Shown here piece by piece: positions 27,178-36,076 of a stretch of 64,000 nucleotides of DNA. The position numbers and the translations under genes are program-made. Each line of letters begins with the position of its first letter. Position 1 is the stretch's first letter. Source of the DNA: Citrobacter rodentium NBRC 105723 = DSM 16636 (GTDB lineage Bacteria > Pseudomonadota > Gammaproteobacteria > Enterobacterales > Enterobacteriaceae); NCBI RefSeq assembly GCF_021278985.1, contig NZ_CP082833.1, forward strand, positions 3,906,001 to 3,970,000, read 5' to 3'. The notes under the pieces were generated by a model. It ran no database searches and was not told where the DNA came from. It was given only the letters and a program-made list of their open reading frames with translations.

Positions 27178-28278
27178 TCAGAACTGGTAGGTCAGACCCA
27201 CTGCAACGATGTTGTCAGTACCTACACCAGCCGCTTCAGTAAAGTTGCTGTCATCGATCAGGTTGATTTTGTAATCAACGTAGGTGGACATGTTTTTGTT
27301 GAAGTAGTAAGTGGCACCAACGTCAACGTATTCCACCAGATCCTGGTCACCATAACGGCCCAGGTCTTTACCTTTGGATTTCAGGTACGCGATGGACGGA
27401 CGAAGACCGAAGTCAAACTGATACTGAGCAACCACTTCAAAGTTCTGCGCTTTGTTGGCGATGTGATCGTTACCAAACACAGTCATGTTGCGGGTTTCAG
27501 AGTAGGTGGTTGCCAGGTAGATGTTGTTCGCATCATATTTCAGACCAGCGGCCCAGACTTCAGCGTTTTCACCGGCAGCATTCAGTTCGTTATCACCGTA
27601 TGCGATCTGACCATCAGTACGGTCAGATTTCGCGTAGGCAGCGCTTACGCCAAAGCCTTCATATTCATAGCTGGAAGAGATACCGAAACCGTCGCCGTTA
27701 GATTTCACTACGTCGCGGCCTTTCGGGAAGGTAGCGCTGGCGGTGTCATTTTTACCCTGATACTGAGCAGCGAAATTCAGACCTTCAACCAAGCCGAAGA
27801 AGTCGGTATTACGGTAGGTTGCAACACCAGTGGTACGAGCAGCCATAAAGTTATCAGTCAGAGTCCAGGTATCACCACCGAACTCAGGCAGAACGTCGGT
27901 CCATGCGCCGACATCGTAGGCTACGCCATAGTTACGACCATAGTCGAAAGAACCATAATCACCGAATTTCAGGCCAGCAAACGCCAGACGAGTTTTGTTG
28001 CCTTTAGTGCCTTCAGTTTCTGCGTTATTACCCTTGAATTCATATTCAAACTGGCCGAAACCGGTCAGTTGATCGGTAATCTGAGTTTCGCCTTTGAAGC
28101 CCAGACGTGCATAAGTTTTATCGCCATCATCACCGTTATTGTCAGAGAAGTAGTGCAGAGCGGTTACTTTACCGTACAGGTCCAGTTTGTTGCCGTCTTT
28201 GTTGTACACTTCTGCCGCATTAACGACGCCTGCTGCCAACAGGCTGGTCACTGCCACTGCAACTAATTTAAGTTTCAT
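27178..28278 (-). CDS. ompD: OmpD (NmpC-type) general outer-membrane porin
   Basis: 366 aa. Signal peptide MKLKLVAVAVTSLLAAGVVNA cut before AEVYNKDG, giving a 16-stranded trimeric porin. Family features: loop 3 with PEFGGDTW, the arginine/acid constriction, and a terminal Phe (AVGLTYQF). The variable loops differ from Salmonella OmpD but the framework follows it closely. Gene order ompD-yddG-fdnG is as in Salmonella. A CRP-like site lies about 145 bp upstream. In Salmonella its mRNA is a target of several sRNAs. Confidence 0.93.
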   Translation of the reverse strand: MKLKLVAVAVTSLLAAGVVNAAEVYNKDGNKLDLYGKVTALHYFSDNNGDDGDKTYARLGFKGETQITDQLTGFGQFEYEFKGNNAETEGTKGNKTRLAFAGLKFGDYGSFDYGRNYGVAYDVGAWTDVLPEFGGDTWTLTDNFMAARTTGVATYRNTDFFGLVEGLNFAAQYQGKNDTASATFPKGRDVVKSNGDGFGISSSYEYEGFGVSAAYAKSDRTDGQIAYGDNELNAAGENAEVWAAGLKYDANNIYLATTYSETRNMTVFGNDHIANKAQNFEVVAQYQFDFGLRPSIAYLKSKGKDLGRYGDQDLVEYVDVGATYYFNKNMSTYVDYKINLIDDSNFTEAAGVGTDNIVAVGLTYQF

Positions 28279-28783
28279 TTAGTTAATCCTTATAATTTTC
28301 TTAATGTGTTTCCTAAGCCACTGCTAAACGAGGCTACTCATCAATGGCAAGCTATTTTTAAAGTAGGCGGTAGCACTAATTCAATATTAAGTTTCAAGTT
28401 ATTGCAGGATAATTTTGGATGTGTGATTAAGATCACTTAATTAGAACTGTTTTTATTAATTACGCAGTGAGAAAAAGATGAATAATATATATTTCACGCT
28501 AACTATTGGCAGGATATTAATTGCTTAATGGTTAGTTGTTCGTATTAATTATACAGCGCGGGATTATTGAAAAACTCCCTAAGATTGATGTTTTTTTGCA
28601 TATTTTTAACATTATTTTAACATGCCATTAAATAATAAACGTCAATCACAGGTAAGTTAAATTAAGCCTAAACCATGTTTGACTATTTTGACAGGCGCAA
28701 AGAAAAAAAATCAGAATCACGCAATGGCGGGGAAAAATCTGTTACAGCCGGACCGACGCAAAAAGAACGATCCGGCTACGAAT
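28279..28783. promoter_or_regulatory. 505-bp AT-rich ompD regulatory region
   Basis: The stretch between the ompD start and the yddG stop is AT-rich and carries no convincing gene. It contains the ompD leader and promoter, one CRP-like site, and many A/T tracts that would suit H-NS. Two short plus-strand frames starting at 28675-28679 overlap yddG and are shadows. Confidence 0.5.
28422..28437 (+). promoter_or_regulatory. CRP-like site upstream of ompD
   Basis: TGTGATTAAGATCACT matches the CRP core TGTGA-N6-TCACA in 9 of 10 positions. It lies about 145 bp upstream of the ompD ATG. Confidence 0.55.
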
Positions 28784-29665
28784 TTATCCCCGGCGCGTCG
28801 CCCACCAGCACAGAAGCGAACCGACGCAGACCATTATCGCCCCCTGCCAGAAGGAAAAAGAGAGCGGGGCGCTCAGCAGGATAGCTGCCAGCGCCGAGGA
28901 GAGAACGGGGGTGAAATAGGAGCCGACCGCCATCACCGTCACGTTGCCATGCAGAATGCCAACGTTCCATGCGGCATAGGCGAATCCCAGCGTTAGAGCC
29001 GCGGAAAAAAGTTTAATCACCACCGGAGTACTGAAAATCATTTCGGGCTGGGGAGAGATAAAATAGTGCACCCACAAGCTCAGGGCAGTAAGTAAAACGA
29101 ACAGCGTAATGCCGTTAAAACCGCGCGCATATTTATTGGTAACCGTGCAGTAAGCCGCCCAGATAAACGCGCCGAGAAACGCGAGGAAATAGCTTAGTGG
29201 ACTACCGGTAATATTGTTGATTATTTCGGCAGGATGTAAACCGTTTTCCCCGCCAAGCACCCAGCATACTCCGGTTAATGCCAGCAGTAATCCCGGCACT
29301 ATCGCCATGTTGGTTTTTTGACCGTTAAACAAAATGGCGAATAAAATGGTCAGGCTTGGCCACAAATAATTGACCATGCCCGCCTCAATCGCCTGATGAC
29401 GCGTAGCGGCATAGCCGAGCGAGAGCGCAAGGCAAATTTCGTAGCTGACAAACAGGACGCTACCGGCGATTAAATAACCAACAGGAAAGCGGCGAATATC
29501 GGGAAAACCGACGGTAAATATCAGCAGCAGGCCACTCAGGGAATAAATTGCCGCCGCGCCGCCCACCGGACCCAACCCTTCACTGACGCCGCGAATTAAG
29601 CCCACCATCGTGCTCCATAAAACAACGGCGATGAGTCCAGTGAGCGTCGCTTTTTGTCTTGTCAT
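28784..29665 (-). CDS. yddG: Aromatic amino acid / methyl viologen exporter YddG
   Basis: 293 aa, ten hydrophobic segments, two EamA domains of the drug/metabolite transporter superfamily, ending WWATRRG. E. coli YddG exports Phe, Tyr and Trp, and the Salmonella protein has been linked to paraquat export together with OmpD, whose gene is next door. It is divergent from fdnG. Confidence 0.93.
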   Translation of the reverse strand: MTRQKATLTGLIAVVLWSTMVGLIRGVSEGLGPVGGAAAIYSLSGLLLIFTVGFPDIRRFPVGYLIAGSVLFVSYEICLALSLGYAATRHQAIEAGMVNYLWPSLTILFAILFNGQKTNMAIVPGLLLALTGVCWVLGGENGLHPAEIINNITGSPLSYFLAFLGAFIWAAYCTVTNKYARGFNGITLFVLLTALSLWVHYFISPQPEMIFSTPVVIKLFSAALTLGFAYAAWNVGILHGNVTVMAVGSYFTPVLSSALAAILLSAPLSFSFWQGAIMVCVGSLLCWWATRRG

Positions 29666-29757
29666 GCGCTATGCCGTTTCCAGAACTATCAAAAAAAGAA
29701 GCTGAAATTTATAGCACTTTTCCGACAGGAAATGCCAGGCAAATACTGAAAGGGAAT

Positions 29758-29773
29758 TACCACTATAGTGGTA
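29758..29773. promoter_or_regulatory. NarL/NarP 7-2-7 site upstream of fdnG
   Basis: TACCACTATAGTGGTA is a perfect 16-bp palindrome with the 7-2-7 layout of NarL/NarP sites (TACYYMT heptamers; one position off consensus in each arm). Its centre is 62 bp upstream of the FNR-like site, close to the layout known for E. coli fdnG. Confidence 0.75.
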
Positions 29774-29820
29774 TATAAAAACAACAAAAGGAACTATTTA
29801 GTAGCGGAACCGTTTCGTTA

Positions 29821-29834
29821 TTGATTTGACGCAA
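29821..29834 (+). promoter_or_regulatory. FNR site of the fdnG promoter
   Basis: TTGATTTGACGCAA matches FNR consensus TTGAT-N4-ATCAA in 8 of 10 positions. It lies 117 bp before the fdnG ATG and downstream of the NarL palindrome, consistent with anaerobic, nitrate-induced control. Confidence 0.65.
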
Positions 29835-29950
29835 AAAAATTATGGGTATTGCTGTTAGTTTCCTCGCGAAGTTTATACACGTCATTTTTTGTTGCTGCGA
29901 TGCGGCATAAATGACCTTGTGTATACCACTCTGGAAAAAAGAGGAAAGCA

Positions 29951-32900
29951 ATGGACGTCAGCCGCAGAAAATTTTTTAAAATCTGCGCGGGCGGTATGGC
30001 CGGAACCACAGTGGCTGCGCTGGGATTCACTCCCAAAATGGCACTGGCTCAGGCGCGTAATTATAAGCTGTTACGCGCAAAAGAGATCCGAAACACCTGC
30101 ACATACTGTTCCGTAGGTTGCGGGCTATTAATGTATAGCCTGGGTGATGGAGCAAAAAATACGAAGGAAGCGATTTACCATATCGAAGGCGATCCGGATC
30201 ATCCGGTCAGTCGCGGAGCCTTATGTCCAAAGGGCGCAGGGCTGCTGGACTACGTCCATAGCGAAAACCGTCTGCGTTACCCGGAATATCGCGCGCCAGG
30301 TTCTGATAAATGGCAACGTATCAGCTGGGATGAAGCCTTCTCCCGCATTGCAAAATTAATGAAAGCTGACCGTGACGCCAACTTTATTGAAAAGAACGAG
30401 CAGGGCGTAACGGTAAACCGCTGGCTTTCCACCGGGATGTTGTGCGCTTCCGCCGCCAGTAATGAAACCGGTATGCTGACGCAAAAATTCGTGCGCTCGC
30501 TCGGCATGCTGGCGGTAGACAACCAGGCGCGCGTCTGACACGGACCAACGGTAGCAAGTCTTGCTCCAACATTTGGTCGCGGTGCGATGACCAACCACTG
30601 GGTTGATATTAAAAACGCTAACGTCGTGATGGTGATGGGCGGCAACGCCGCTGAAGCGCATCCGGTGGGTTTCCGCTGGGCGATGGAAGCGAAGAACAAC
30701 AACGACGCTACGCTGATTGTTGTTGACCCACGCTTTACCCGTACAGCGTCGGTAGCGGATATTTACGCGCCGATTCGTTCCGGCACGGACATTACCTTCC
30801 TGTCCGGCGTTCTACTGTACCTGATCGAAAATAATAAAATCAACGCTGAATACGTTAAGCACTACACCAACGCCAGCCTGCTGGTGCGGGATGATTTTGC
30901 TTTTGAAGACGGTTTATTCAGCGGTTATGACGCGGACAAGCGCCAGTATGATAAATCATCCTGGAACTACCAGTTCGATGAAAACGGCTTTGCCAGACGC
31001 GATGAAACCCTGTCACATCCCCGTTGCGTCTGGAACCTGCTGAAACAACACGTTTCCCGCTATACGCCGGAGGTGGTCGAAAACATCTGCGGTACGCCGA
31101 AAGCCGACTTCCTGAAAGTGTGTGAAGTGCTGGCCTCTACCAGCGCCGCGGACCGGACCACGACCTTCCTGTACGCGCTGGGCTGGACGCAGCATACCGT
31201 AGGCGCGCAGAACATCCGCACGATGGCGATGATCCAGTTGCTGCTTGGCAATATGGGGATGGCTGGCGGCGGCGTAAACGCCCTGCGCGGTCACTCTAAC
31301 ATTCAGGGTTTAACCGATCTCGGTCTGCTTTCAACCAGTCTGCCAGGCTACCTGACGCTGCCGTCAGAAAAGCACAGCGACTGGCAGAGCTGGCTTAACG
31401 CCAACACACCAAAAGCGACGCAGGCCGATCAGGTCAACTACTGGAGCAACTATCCGAAGTTTGCCGTCAGCCTGATGAAAGCATTCTATGGCGACGATGC
31501 GCAGAAAGAGAACGACTGGGGCTTTGACTGGTTGCCGAAGTGGGACCAGGCCTATGACGTCATCAAATACTTCAACATGATGGATAGCGGAAAAGTCACT
31601 GGCTACATTTGTCAGGGCTTTAACCCGGTTGCCTCCTTCCCGGACAAAAACAAAGTAGTGCGCAGCCTGAGCAAGCTGAAGTTCATGGTGGTGATCGACC
31701 CGCTGGTAACCGAAACCTCAACGTTCTGGCAGAACCACGGCGAGTCGAACGATGTCGATCCGGCGTCCATTCAGACCGAAGTGTTCCGTCTGCCGTCCAC
31801 CTGCTTTGCGGAAGAGGATGGCTCAATCGCTAACTCTGGCCGCTGGCTGCAGTGGCACTGGAAAGGTCAGGACGCACCGGGCGAAGCGCGTAACGACGGC
31901 GAAATTCTGGCCGGGATTTACCACCGCCTGCGCGAGATGTATCGCACAGAAGGCGGTAAAGGCGCAGAACCGCTGCTCAAAATGCGCTGGAGCTACAAAC
32001 AGCCTGACCATCCGGAATCGGAAGAAGTGGCGAAAGAGAACAACGGCTACGCGCTGGCCGATCTCTACGACGCTAACGGCGTGCTGATTGCGAAGAAAGG
32101 GCAACTGCTGAGCAGCTTCGCCCAGCTACGCGATGACGGCACCACCTCGTCCTCCTGCTGGATCTACACCGGCAGCTGGACCGAGCAGGGCAACCAGATG
32201 GCTAACCGCGACAATGCCGACCCGTCAGGGCTGGGCAATACGCTGGGCTGGGCTTGGGCGTGGCCGCTCAACCGTCGCGTGCTGTATAACCGCGCCTCCG
32301 CGGATATCAACGGCAAACCGTGGGATCCGAAGCGGATGCTGATCCAGTGGAACGGGGCGAAGTGGACGGGTAACGATATTCCGGACTTCAATACCGCGCC
32401 GCCGGGAAGCAAAACCGGTCCGTTCATTATGCAGCCGGAAGGCGTTGGTCGCCTGTTCGCGCTGGATAAACTGGCGGAAGGACCGTTCCCGGAACACTAC
32501 GAGCCAATGGAAACGCCGCTGGGCACTAACCCGCTGCATCCGAACGTGGTCTCCAGTCCGGTCGTGCGTATCTATGAGGACGACGTGCTGCGCTTAGGTA
32601 AGAAGGATAAGTTCCCGTATGTCGGCACCACCTATCGCCTGACCGAGCACTTCCACACCTGGACCAAGCACGCGCTGCTGAACGCTATCGCACAGCCGGA
32701 ACAGTTTGTGGAAATCAGCGAGACGCTGGCGGCGGCCAAAGGCATCACCAATGGCGATCGCGTCACGGTAAGCAGCAAGCGCGGGTTTATCCGTGCGGTT
32801 GCGGTCGTCACGCGCCGTCTGCGCACGCTGAACGTCAACGGTCAGCAGGTTGAAACCGTCGGTATCCCGCTGCACTGGGGCTTTGAAGGGGTGGCGCGCA

Positions 32901-32998
32901 AAGGCTATATCGCCAATACCCTGACGCCAAACGTCGGTGACTCCAACTCGCAAACGCCGGAGTACAAAGCGTTTTTAGTTAACATCGAGAAGGCGTAA
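29951..32998 (+). CDS. fdnG: Formate dehydrogenase N alpha subunit FdnG (selenocysteine protein)
   Basis: 1015 aa read through an in-frame TGA at 30536-30538 as selenocysteine 196, the known position in E. coli FdnG; the frame is open on both sides. The Tat signal SRRKFFK is at residues 4-10. [4Fe-4S] cysteines are Cys50, Cys53, Cys57 and Cys92. The rest binds Mo-bis-MGD. Periplasmic catalytic subunit that oxidises formate to CO2; electrons pass to FdnH, FdnI and menaquinone, supporting nitrate respiration. Automated annotation often splits this gene at the TGA. fdnH follows after 12 nt. Confidence 0.97.
30536..30576 (+). promoter_or_regulatory. Bacterial SECIS element in fdnG
   Basis: The UGA is followed at once by a stem-loop: CGGACCAACGGTAGCAAG with the apical GGTAGC/loop and complementary CTTGCT, as in the E. 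coli fdnG SECIS bound by SelB. It is located in the coding sequence, as bacterial SECIS elements are. Confidence 0.85.
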
Positions 32999-33010
32999 GG
33001 GGGCGAGCAT

Positions 33011-33895
33011 ATGTCTTTGGAAACGCAGGACATTATTAAACAGTCCGCAACAAACTCCATCACGCCGCCTCCGCGGGCGCGTGATTACAAGGCCGAAGTC
33101 GCCAAGCTCATTGATGTCTCCTCCTGCGTAGGCTGTAAAGCCTGCCAGGTAGCCTGCTCTGAGTGGAACGACATTCGTGACGAAGTGGGGCACTGCGTCG
33201 GGGTGTACGATAATCCCGCCGATCTCAGCGCCAAGTCCTGGACGGTGATGCGCTTTAGCGAAACCGAGCAGAACGGCAAGCTGGAGTGGCTGATCCGCAA
33301 AGACGGCTGTATGCACTGTGAGGATCCGGGCTGTCTGAAAGCGTGTCCGTCCGCCGGGGCGATCATCCAGTACGCCAACGGGATCGTCGATTTTCAGTCC
33401 GAGCACTGCATCGGCTGCGGCTACTGCATCGCCGGGTGTCCGTTTAACGTGCCGCGCCTCAATAAAGAGGATAACCGCGTCTATAAATGTACACTCTGCG
33501 TCGATCGCGTCAGCGTCGGCCAGGAGCCAGCCTGTGTGAAAACCTGTCCGACCGGGGCTATCCATTTCGGCACCAAAAAAGAGATGCTGGAACTGGGCGA
33601 GCAGCGCGTCAAAAAGCTGAAAGCGCGAGGCTATGAGCACGCCGGGATTTATAACCCGCAGGGCGTCGGCGGCACGCACGTGATGTACGTTCTGCATCAT
33701 GCGAATCAGCCGGAGCTGTATCACGGTCTGCCGAACGAACCGAAGGTCGACACCTCAATCAATCTGTGGAAAGGGGCGCTGAAACCGTTAGCCGCTGCTG
33801 GCTTTATCGCCACCTTCGCCGGGCTTATCTATCACTACATTGGTATTGGCCCGAACAAGGAAGTGGACGATGACGAGGAGGAGCATCATGAGTAA
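33011..33895 (+). CDS. fdnH: Formate dehydrogenase N beta subunit FdnH (Fe-S)
   Basis: 294 aa. Four [4Fe-4S] cysteine motifs: CVGCKACQVACSEWN, CMHCEDPGCLKACPSAG, CIGCGYCIAGCPFNVP and CTLCVDRVSVGQEPACVKTCPTG. A C-terminal hydrophobic helix (about 258-280) anchors it in the membrane, with the body in the periplasm. It conducts electrons from FdnG to the hemes of FdnI. Its last codons overlap fdnI by 8 bp. Confidence 0.96.
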   Translation: MSLETQDIIKQSATNSITPPPRARDYKAEVAKLIDVSSCVGCKACQVACSEWNDIRDEVGHCVGVYDNPADLSAKSWTVMRFSETEQNGKLEWLIRKDGCMHCEDPGCLKACPSAGAIIQYANGIVDFQSEHCIGCGYCIAGCPFNVPRLNKEDNRVYKCTLCVDRVSVGQEPACVKTCPTGAIHFGTKKEMLELGEQRVKKLKARGYEHAGIYNPQGVGGTHVMYVLHHANQPELYHGLPNEPKVDTSINLWKGALKPLAAAGFIATFAGLIYHYIGIGPNKEVDDDEEEHHE

Positions 33896-34544
33896 GTCAA
33901 AAATGATTGTGCGCACGAAGTTTATCGATCGCGCCTGTCACTGGACGGTGGTGATTTGCTTCTTCCTGGTGGCGCTGTCGGGAATATCGTTTTTCTTCCC
34001 GACCCTGCAATGGCTGACGCAGACCTTCGGCACGCCGCAGATGGGGCGCATTCTGCATCCGTTCTTCGGCGTGGCGATCTTCATTGCCCTGATGTTCATG
34101 TTTGTGCGCTTTGAGCATCACAACATCCCGGATAAGAAAGATATTCCGTGGCTGAAAAACATCGTCGAAGTGCTGAAGGGTAATGAGCACAAAGTGGCGG
34201 ACGTCGGCAAGTACAACGCCGGGCAGAAAATGATGTTCTGGTCGATTATGAGCATGATTTTCGTGCTGCTGGTCACCGGGGTGATTATCTGGCGTCCTTA
34301 CTTTGCGCAGTTCTTCCCGATGCAGGTGGTGCGTTACAGCCTGCTGATCCACGCGGCGGCGGGCATTATTCTGATGCACGCCATCCTCATCCATATGTAT
34401 ATGGCATTCTGGGTGAAGGGATCGATCAAAGGGATGATTGAAGGGAAGGTGAGCCGCCGCTGGGCGAAGAAACACCATCCGCGCTGGTATCGCCAGGTTG
34501 AGAAGGCCGAAGCGAAAAAAGAGAGTGAGGAAGGGCTAAGTTAA
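33888..34544 (+). CDS. fdnI: Formate dehydrogenase N gamma subunit FdnI (cytochrome b556)
   Basis: 218 aa from ATG 33888 (MSKSKMIVRTKFIDRACHW), inside the end of fdnH; the longer frame from 33840 is an overlap artefact. Four membrane helices with heme-ligand histidines (DRACHWTVV, ILHPFFGVAIF, LLIHAAAGIILMHAILIHMY). It transfers electrons to menaquinone at the cytoplasmic side. The fdnGHI operon ends here with an intrinsic terminator. Confidence 0.96.
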   Translation: MSKSKMIVRTKFIDRACHWTVVICFFLVALSGISFFFPTLQWLTQTFGTPQMGRILHPFFGVAIFIALMFMFVRFEHHNIPDKKDIPWLKNIVEVLKGNEHKVADVGKYNAGQKMMFWSIMSMIFVLLVTGVIIWRPYFAQFFPMQVVRYSLLIHAAAGIILMHAILIHMYMAFWVKGSIKGMIEGKVSRRWAKKHHPRWYRQVEKAEAKKESEEGLS

Positions 34545-34561
34545 CCCCCTCATCGCACAAC

Positions 34562-34590
34562 AAGGCGTGACTGCGGTCGCGCCTTTTTTT
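34562..34590 (+). terminator. Intrinsic terminator of fdnGHI
   Basis: AAGGCGTGACTGCGGTCGCGCC forms a stem (AGGCG.GAC / GTC.CGCCT) followed by eight T residues, 18 nt after the fdnI stop. Confidence 0.88.
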
Positions 34591-34600
34591 TGCCATAAAA

Positions 34601-34618
34601 ATGTCATATATCTGTCAC
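34601..34618 (+). promoter_or_regulatory. Pho box (PhoB site) upstream of the exported pyrophosphatase
   Basis: ATGTCATATATCTGTCAC matches 17 of 18 positions of the PhoB consensus CTGTCATAWAWCTGTCAY. A possible -10 (TAAGGT, 34629-34634) sits 10 bp downstream, the spacing usual for PhoB-activated promoters. The gene start is 52 bp further on. Confidence 0.85.
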
Positions 34619-34669
34619 TGGCTGTACGTAAGGTGTTGTCTTCACAAATAACCGAAGAGTTACACGACA

Positions 34670-35272
34670 ATGCTTCTGCTGAAAAAATGGTTTGCTGCAA
34701 GCGTCCTGCTGTCCGCGTCGGTACAGGCGCAGAACATACTTGAGTTCCCGCAGCCGGATAACGCGCCGGAGGAGTTTTATGCGGTAACGGAAATTCCCGC
34801 GGGCGGCATCATTAAATATGAAACCGACGCGAATACCGGTTTTATCGTCGCTGACCGTTTCCAGTCGATGCCGGTTGCCTATCCGGCTAACTACGGATCG
34901 CTCACCCAGTCTCTGGCAGGCGACGGCGACCCGCTGGACGTGATTTTTTACACCCGCGCGCCGATGGCGCCAGGGACGCTGATCAAACTGCGCGCTATCG
35001 GCGTACTGAAGATGATCGATGGCGGCGATACAGATGACAAAATCGTCGCGGTGCCGGCAAGCAAGATTGATCCCACTTATGACGTCATTAAAGAGATCAG
35101 CGACCTGCCGAAGATTGAAGTGCAGCGTCTGGAAGCCTTCTTCCGCGTTTATAAAGACTTACCGGAAGGTCGCAAGAAGGTGGAGTTGAACGGCTTTAAC
35201 GACGCGGCAACGGCGAAGCAGGAGATCAAACAGGCCTGGGATGCGTGGAAGGAAAAACGCCCGCAGCAATAA
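34670..35272 (+). CDS. Exported family I inorganic pyrophosphatase
   Basis: 200 aa. Residues 1-20 are a classic Sec signal (MLLLKKWFAASVLLSASVQA|Q). The rest is a family I (Ppa-like) pyrophosphatase: EIPAGGIIKYE, the YPANYGS segment and the metal-binding signature DGDPLD with Asp85, Asp87 and Asp90. The housekeeping Ppa is cytosolic and lacks a signal, so this paralogue probably splits pyrophosphate in the periplasm. A near-perfect Pho box lies upstream, fitting phosphate scavenging. It is monocistronic between the fdn terminator and the convergent higA. Confidence 0.85.
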   Translation: MLLLKKWFAASVLLSASVQAQNILEFPQPDNAPEEFYAVTEIPAGGIIKYETDANTGFIVADRFQSMPVAYPANYGSLTQSLAGDGDPLDVIFYTRAPMAPGTLIKLRAIGVLKMIDGGDTDDKIVAVPASKIDPTYDVIKEISDLPKIEVQRLEAFFRVYKDLPEGRKKVELNGFNDAATAKQEIKQAWDAWKEKRPQQ

Positions 35273-35278
35273 TCAAAC

Positions 35279-35305
35279 GCCGGATAGCGCTTACGCCTGT
35301 CCGGC
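35279..35305. repeat. REP-like palindrome
   Basis: GCCGGATAGCGCTTACGCC then TGTCCGGC, directly after the pyrophosphatase stop and before the convergent higA; a single REP unit that may end or stabilise the message. Confidence 0.65.
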
Positions 35306-35329
35306 CAGGCAAAACCGTAGCCATTATGC

Positions 35330-35614
35330 TTACTGTACTGCCAGCTTACGCAGGCGTGAGATATCCACGCTTTTCTTTGCTTCCGCCAGGCTCCAGGCAT
35401 TTTGCAGATTCAACCACATTTCCGGCGAACTGCCGATCACCACCGACAATTTGATGGCCATTTCCGGCGTGAGCGCGGCCTTGCCGGTTAACAGACGGCT
35501 GGCGGTTGAGGGGGCGATTTCCATCGCTCTGGCAAATTCACGCAAGCTAACGTTCAGTTCATCCAGCGCTTCCTGAATGATCTCCCCTGGACGGGGATGG
35601 TTTGCCATTTTCAT
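35330..35614 (-). CDS. HigA-family antitoxin (XRE helix-turn-helix)
   Basis: 94 aa with the HigA/VapI addiction-module pattern: HPRPGEIIQEALDELNVS, helix-turn-helix LREFARAMEIAPSTASRLLTGK, then the PEMAIKLSVVIGSSPEMWL signature. The ATG shares one base with the toxin stop (TGATG). E. coli K-12 has a related regulator (YddM) at the same site after fdnI. It should neutralise the toxin and repress the pair. Confidence 0.86.
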   Translation of the reverse strand: MKMANHPRPGEIIQEALDELNVSLREFARAMEIAPSTASRLLTGKAALTPEMAIKLSVVIGSSPEMWLNLQNAWSLAEAKKSVDISRLRKLAVQ

Positions 35615-35892
35615 CAGTGATAATCCTCGTAATTCAATATATACGCGTCGCCATTGATGAATTCAAAAGTGATGCGCCAGTTACCTGAAACGGATATCGC
35701 CCAGACACCGTCCCGCTCGCCCGACAACTGATGAAGCCGGTAGCCAGGCATATCAATATCGCTAATCCGGCAGGCGGCATCGATGACCGCCAGACGGTGC
35801 CTTAAGCGGCGAACGTGCTGAGTCATAACGCCTGACGTTTGCCCATGAAGAAACAGGTCACGTAATCCTTTGTGTCGGAAATTCATAATCAT
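35614..35892 (-). CDS. HigB-family mRNA interferase toxin (RelE superfamily)
   Basis: 92 aa with HigB features: FRHKGLRDLFLHG at the N-terminus, LRHRLAVIDAACRISDIDMPG, and WRITFEFINGDAYILNYEDYH at the C-terminus. Such toxins cleave mRNA on the ribosome. Toxin-first order is typical of higBA. AAGGA stands 8 nt before the ATG at 35892. Nothing appears damaged. Confidence 0.85.
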   Translation of the reverse strand: MIMNFRHKGLRDLFLHGQTSGVMTQHVRRLRHRLAVIDAACRISDIDMPGYRLHQLSGERDGVWAISVSGNWRITFEFINGDAYILNYEDYH

Positions 35893-35904
35893 TTAAATCA
35901 TCCT

Positions 35905-35939
35905 TGTTCCTTCAAGGGGAACACTAACACTGTTGTTCC
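35905..35939. promoter_or_regulatory. Candidate HigA operator: three alternating TGTTCC/GGAACA half-sites
   Basis: TGTTCC (35905-35910), GGAACA (35918-35923) and TGTTCC (35934-35939) lie just upstream of higB with spacers of 7 and 10 bp. This could bind two HigA dimers sharing a half-site; binding is inferred. Confidence 0.45.
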
Positions 35940-36039
35940 GCTAAACGCAACATATTTTCGTTGATGAGGTGAATTATCGAAGGGAAGGGTAAAAGCGAAA
36001 AGTAGATGTTATGAAGACCGGAACGCGGTTCGCAAAAGC

Positions 36040-36070
36040 GTAGGCCCGGTAAGCGCAAGCGCCACCGGGC
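36040..36070. repeat. REP element downstream of maeA
   Basis: TAGGCCCGGTAAGCGCAAGC followed by GCCACCGGGC, an inverted REP unit ending 6 nt before the maeA stop codon. Confidence 0.8.
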
Positions 36071-36076
36071 AAAGAG

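Noticed and set aside
27118..28266. A 382-codon plus-strand frame opposite ompD
   Set aside because: It is the mirror of the porin gene, begins in the ompD terminator, and shows low-complexity shadow composition.
30536..30538. fdnG as a pseudogene split by a stop codon
   Set aside because: The TGA is at the known selenocysteine position and has a SECIS hairpin, so the gene is intact.
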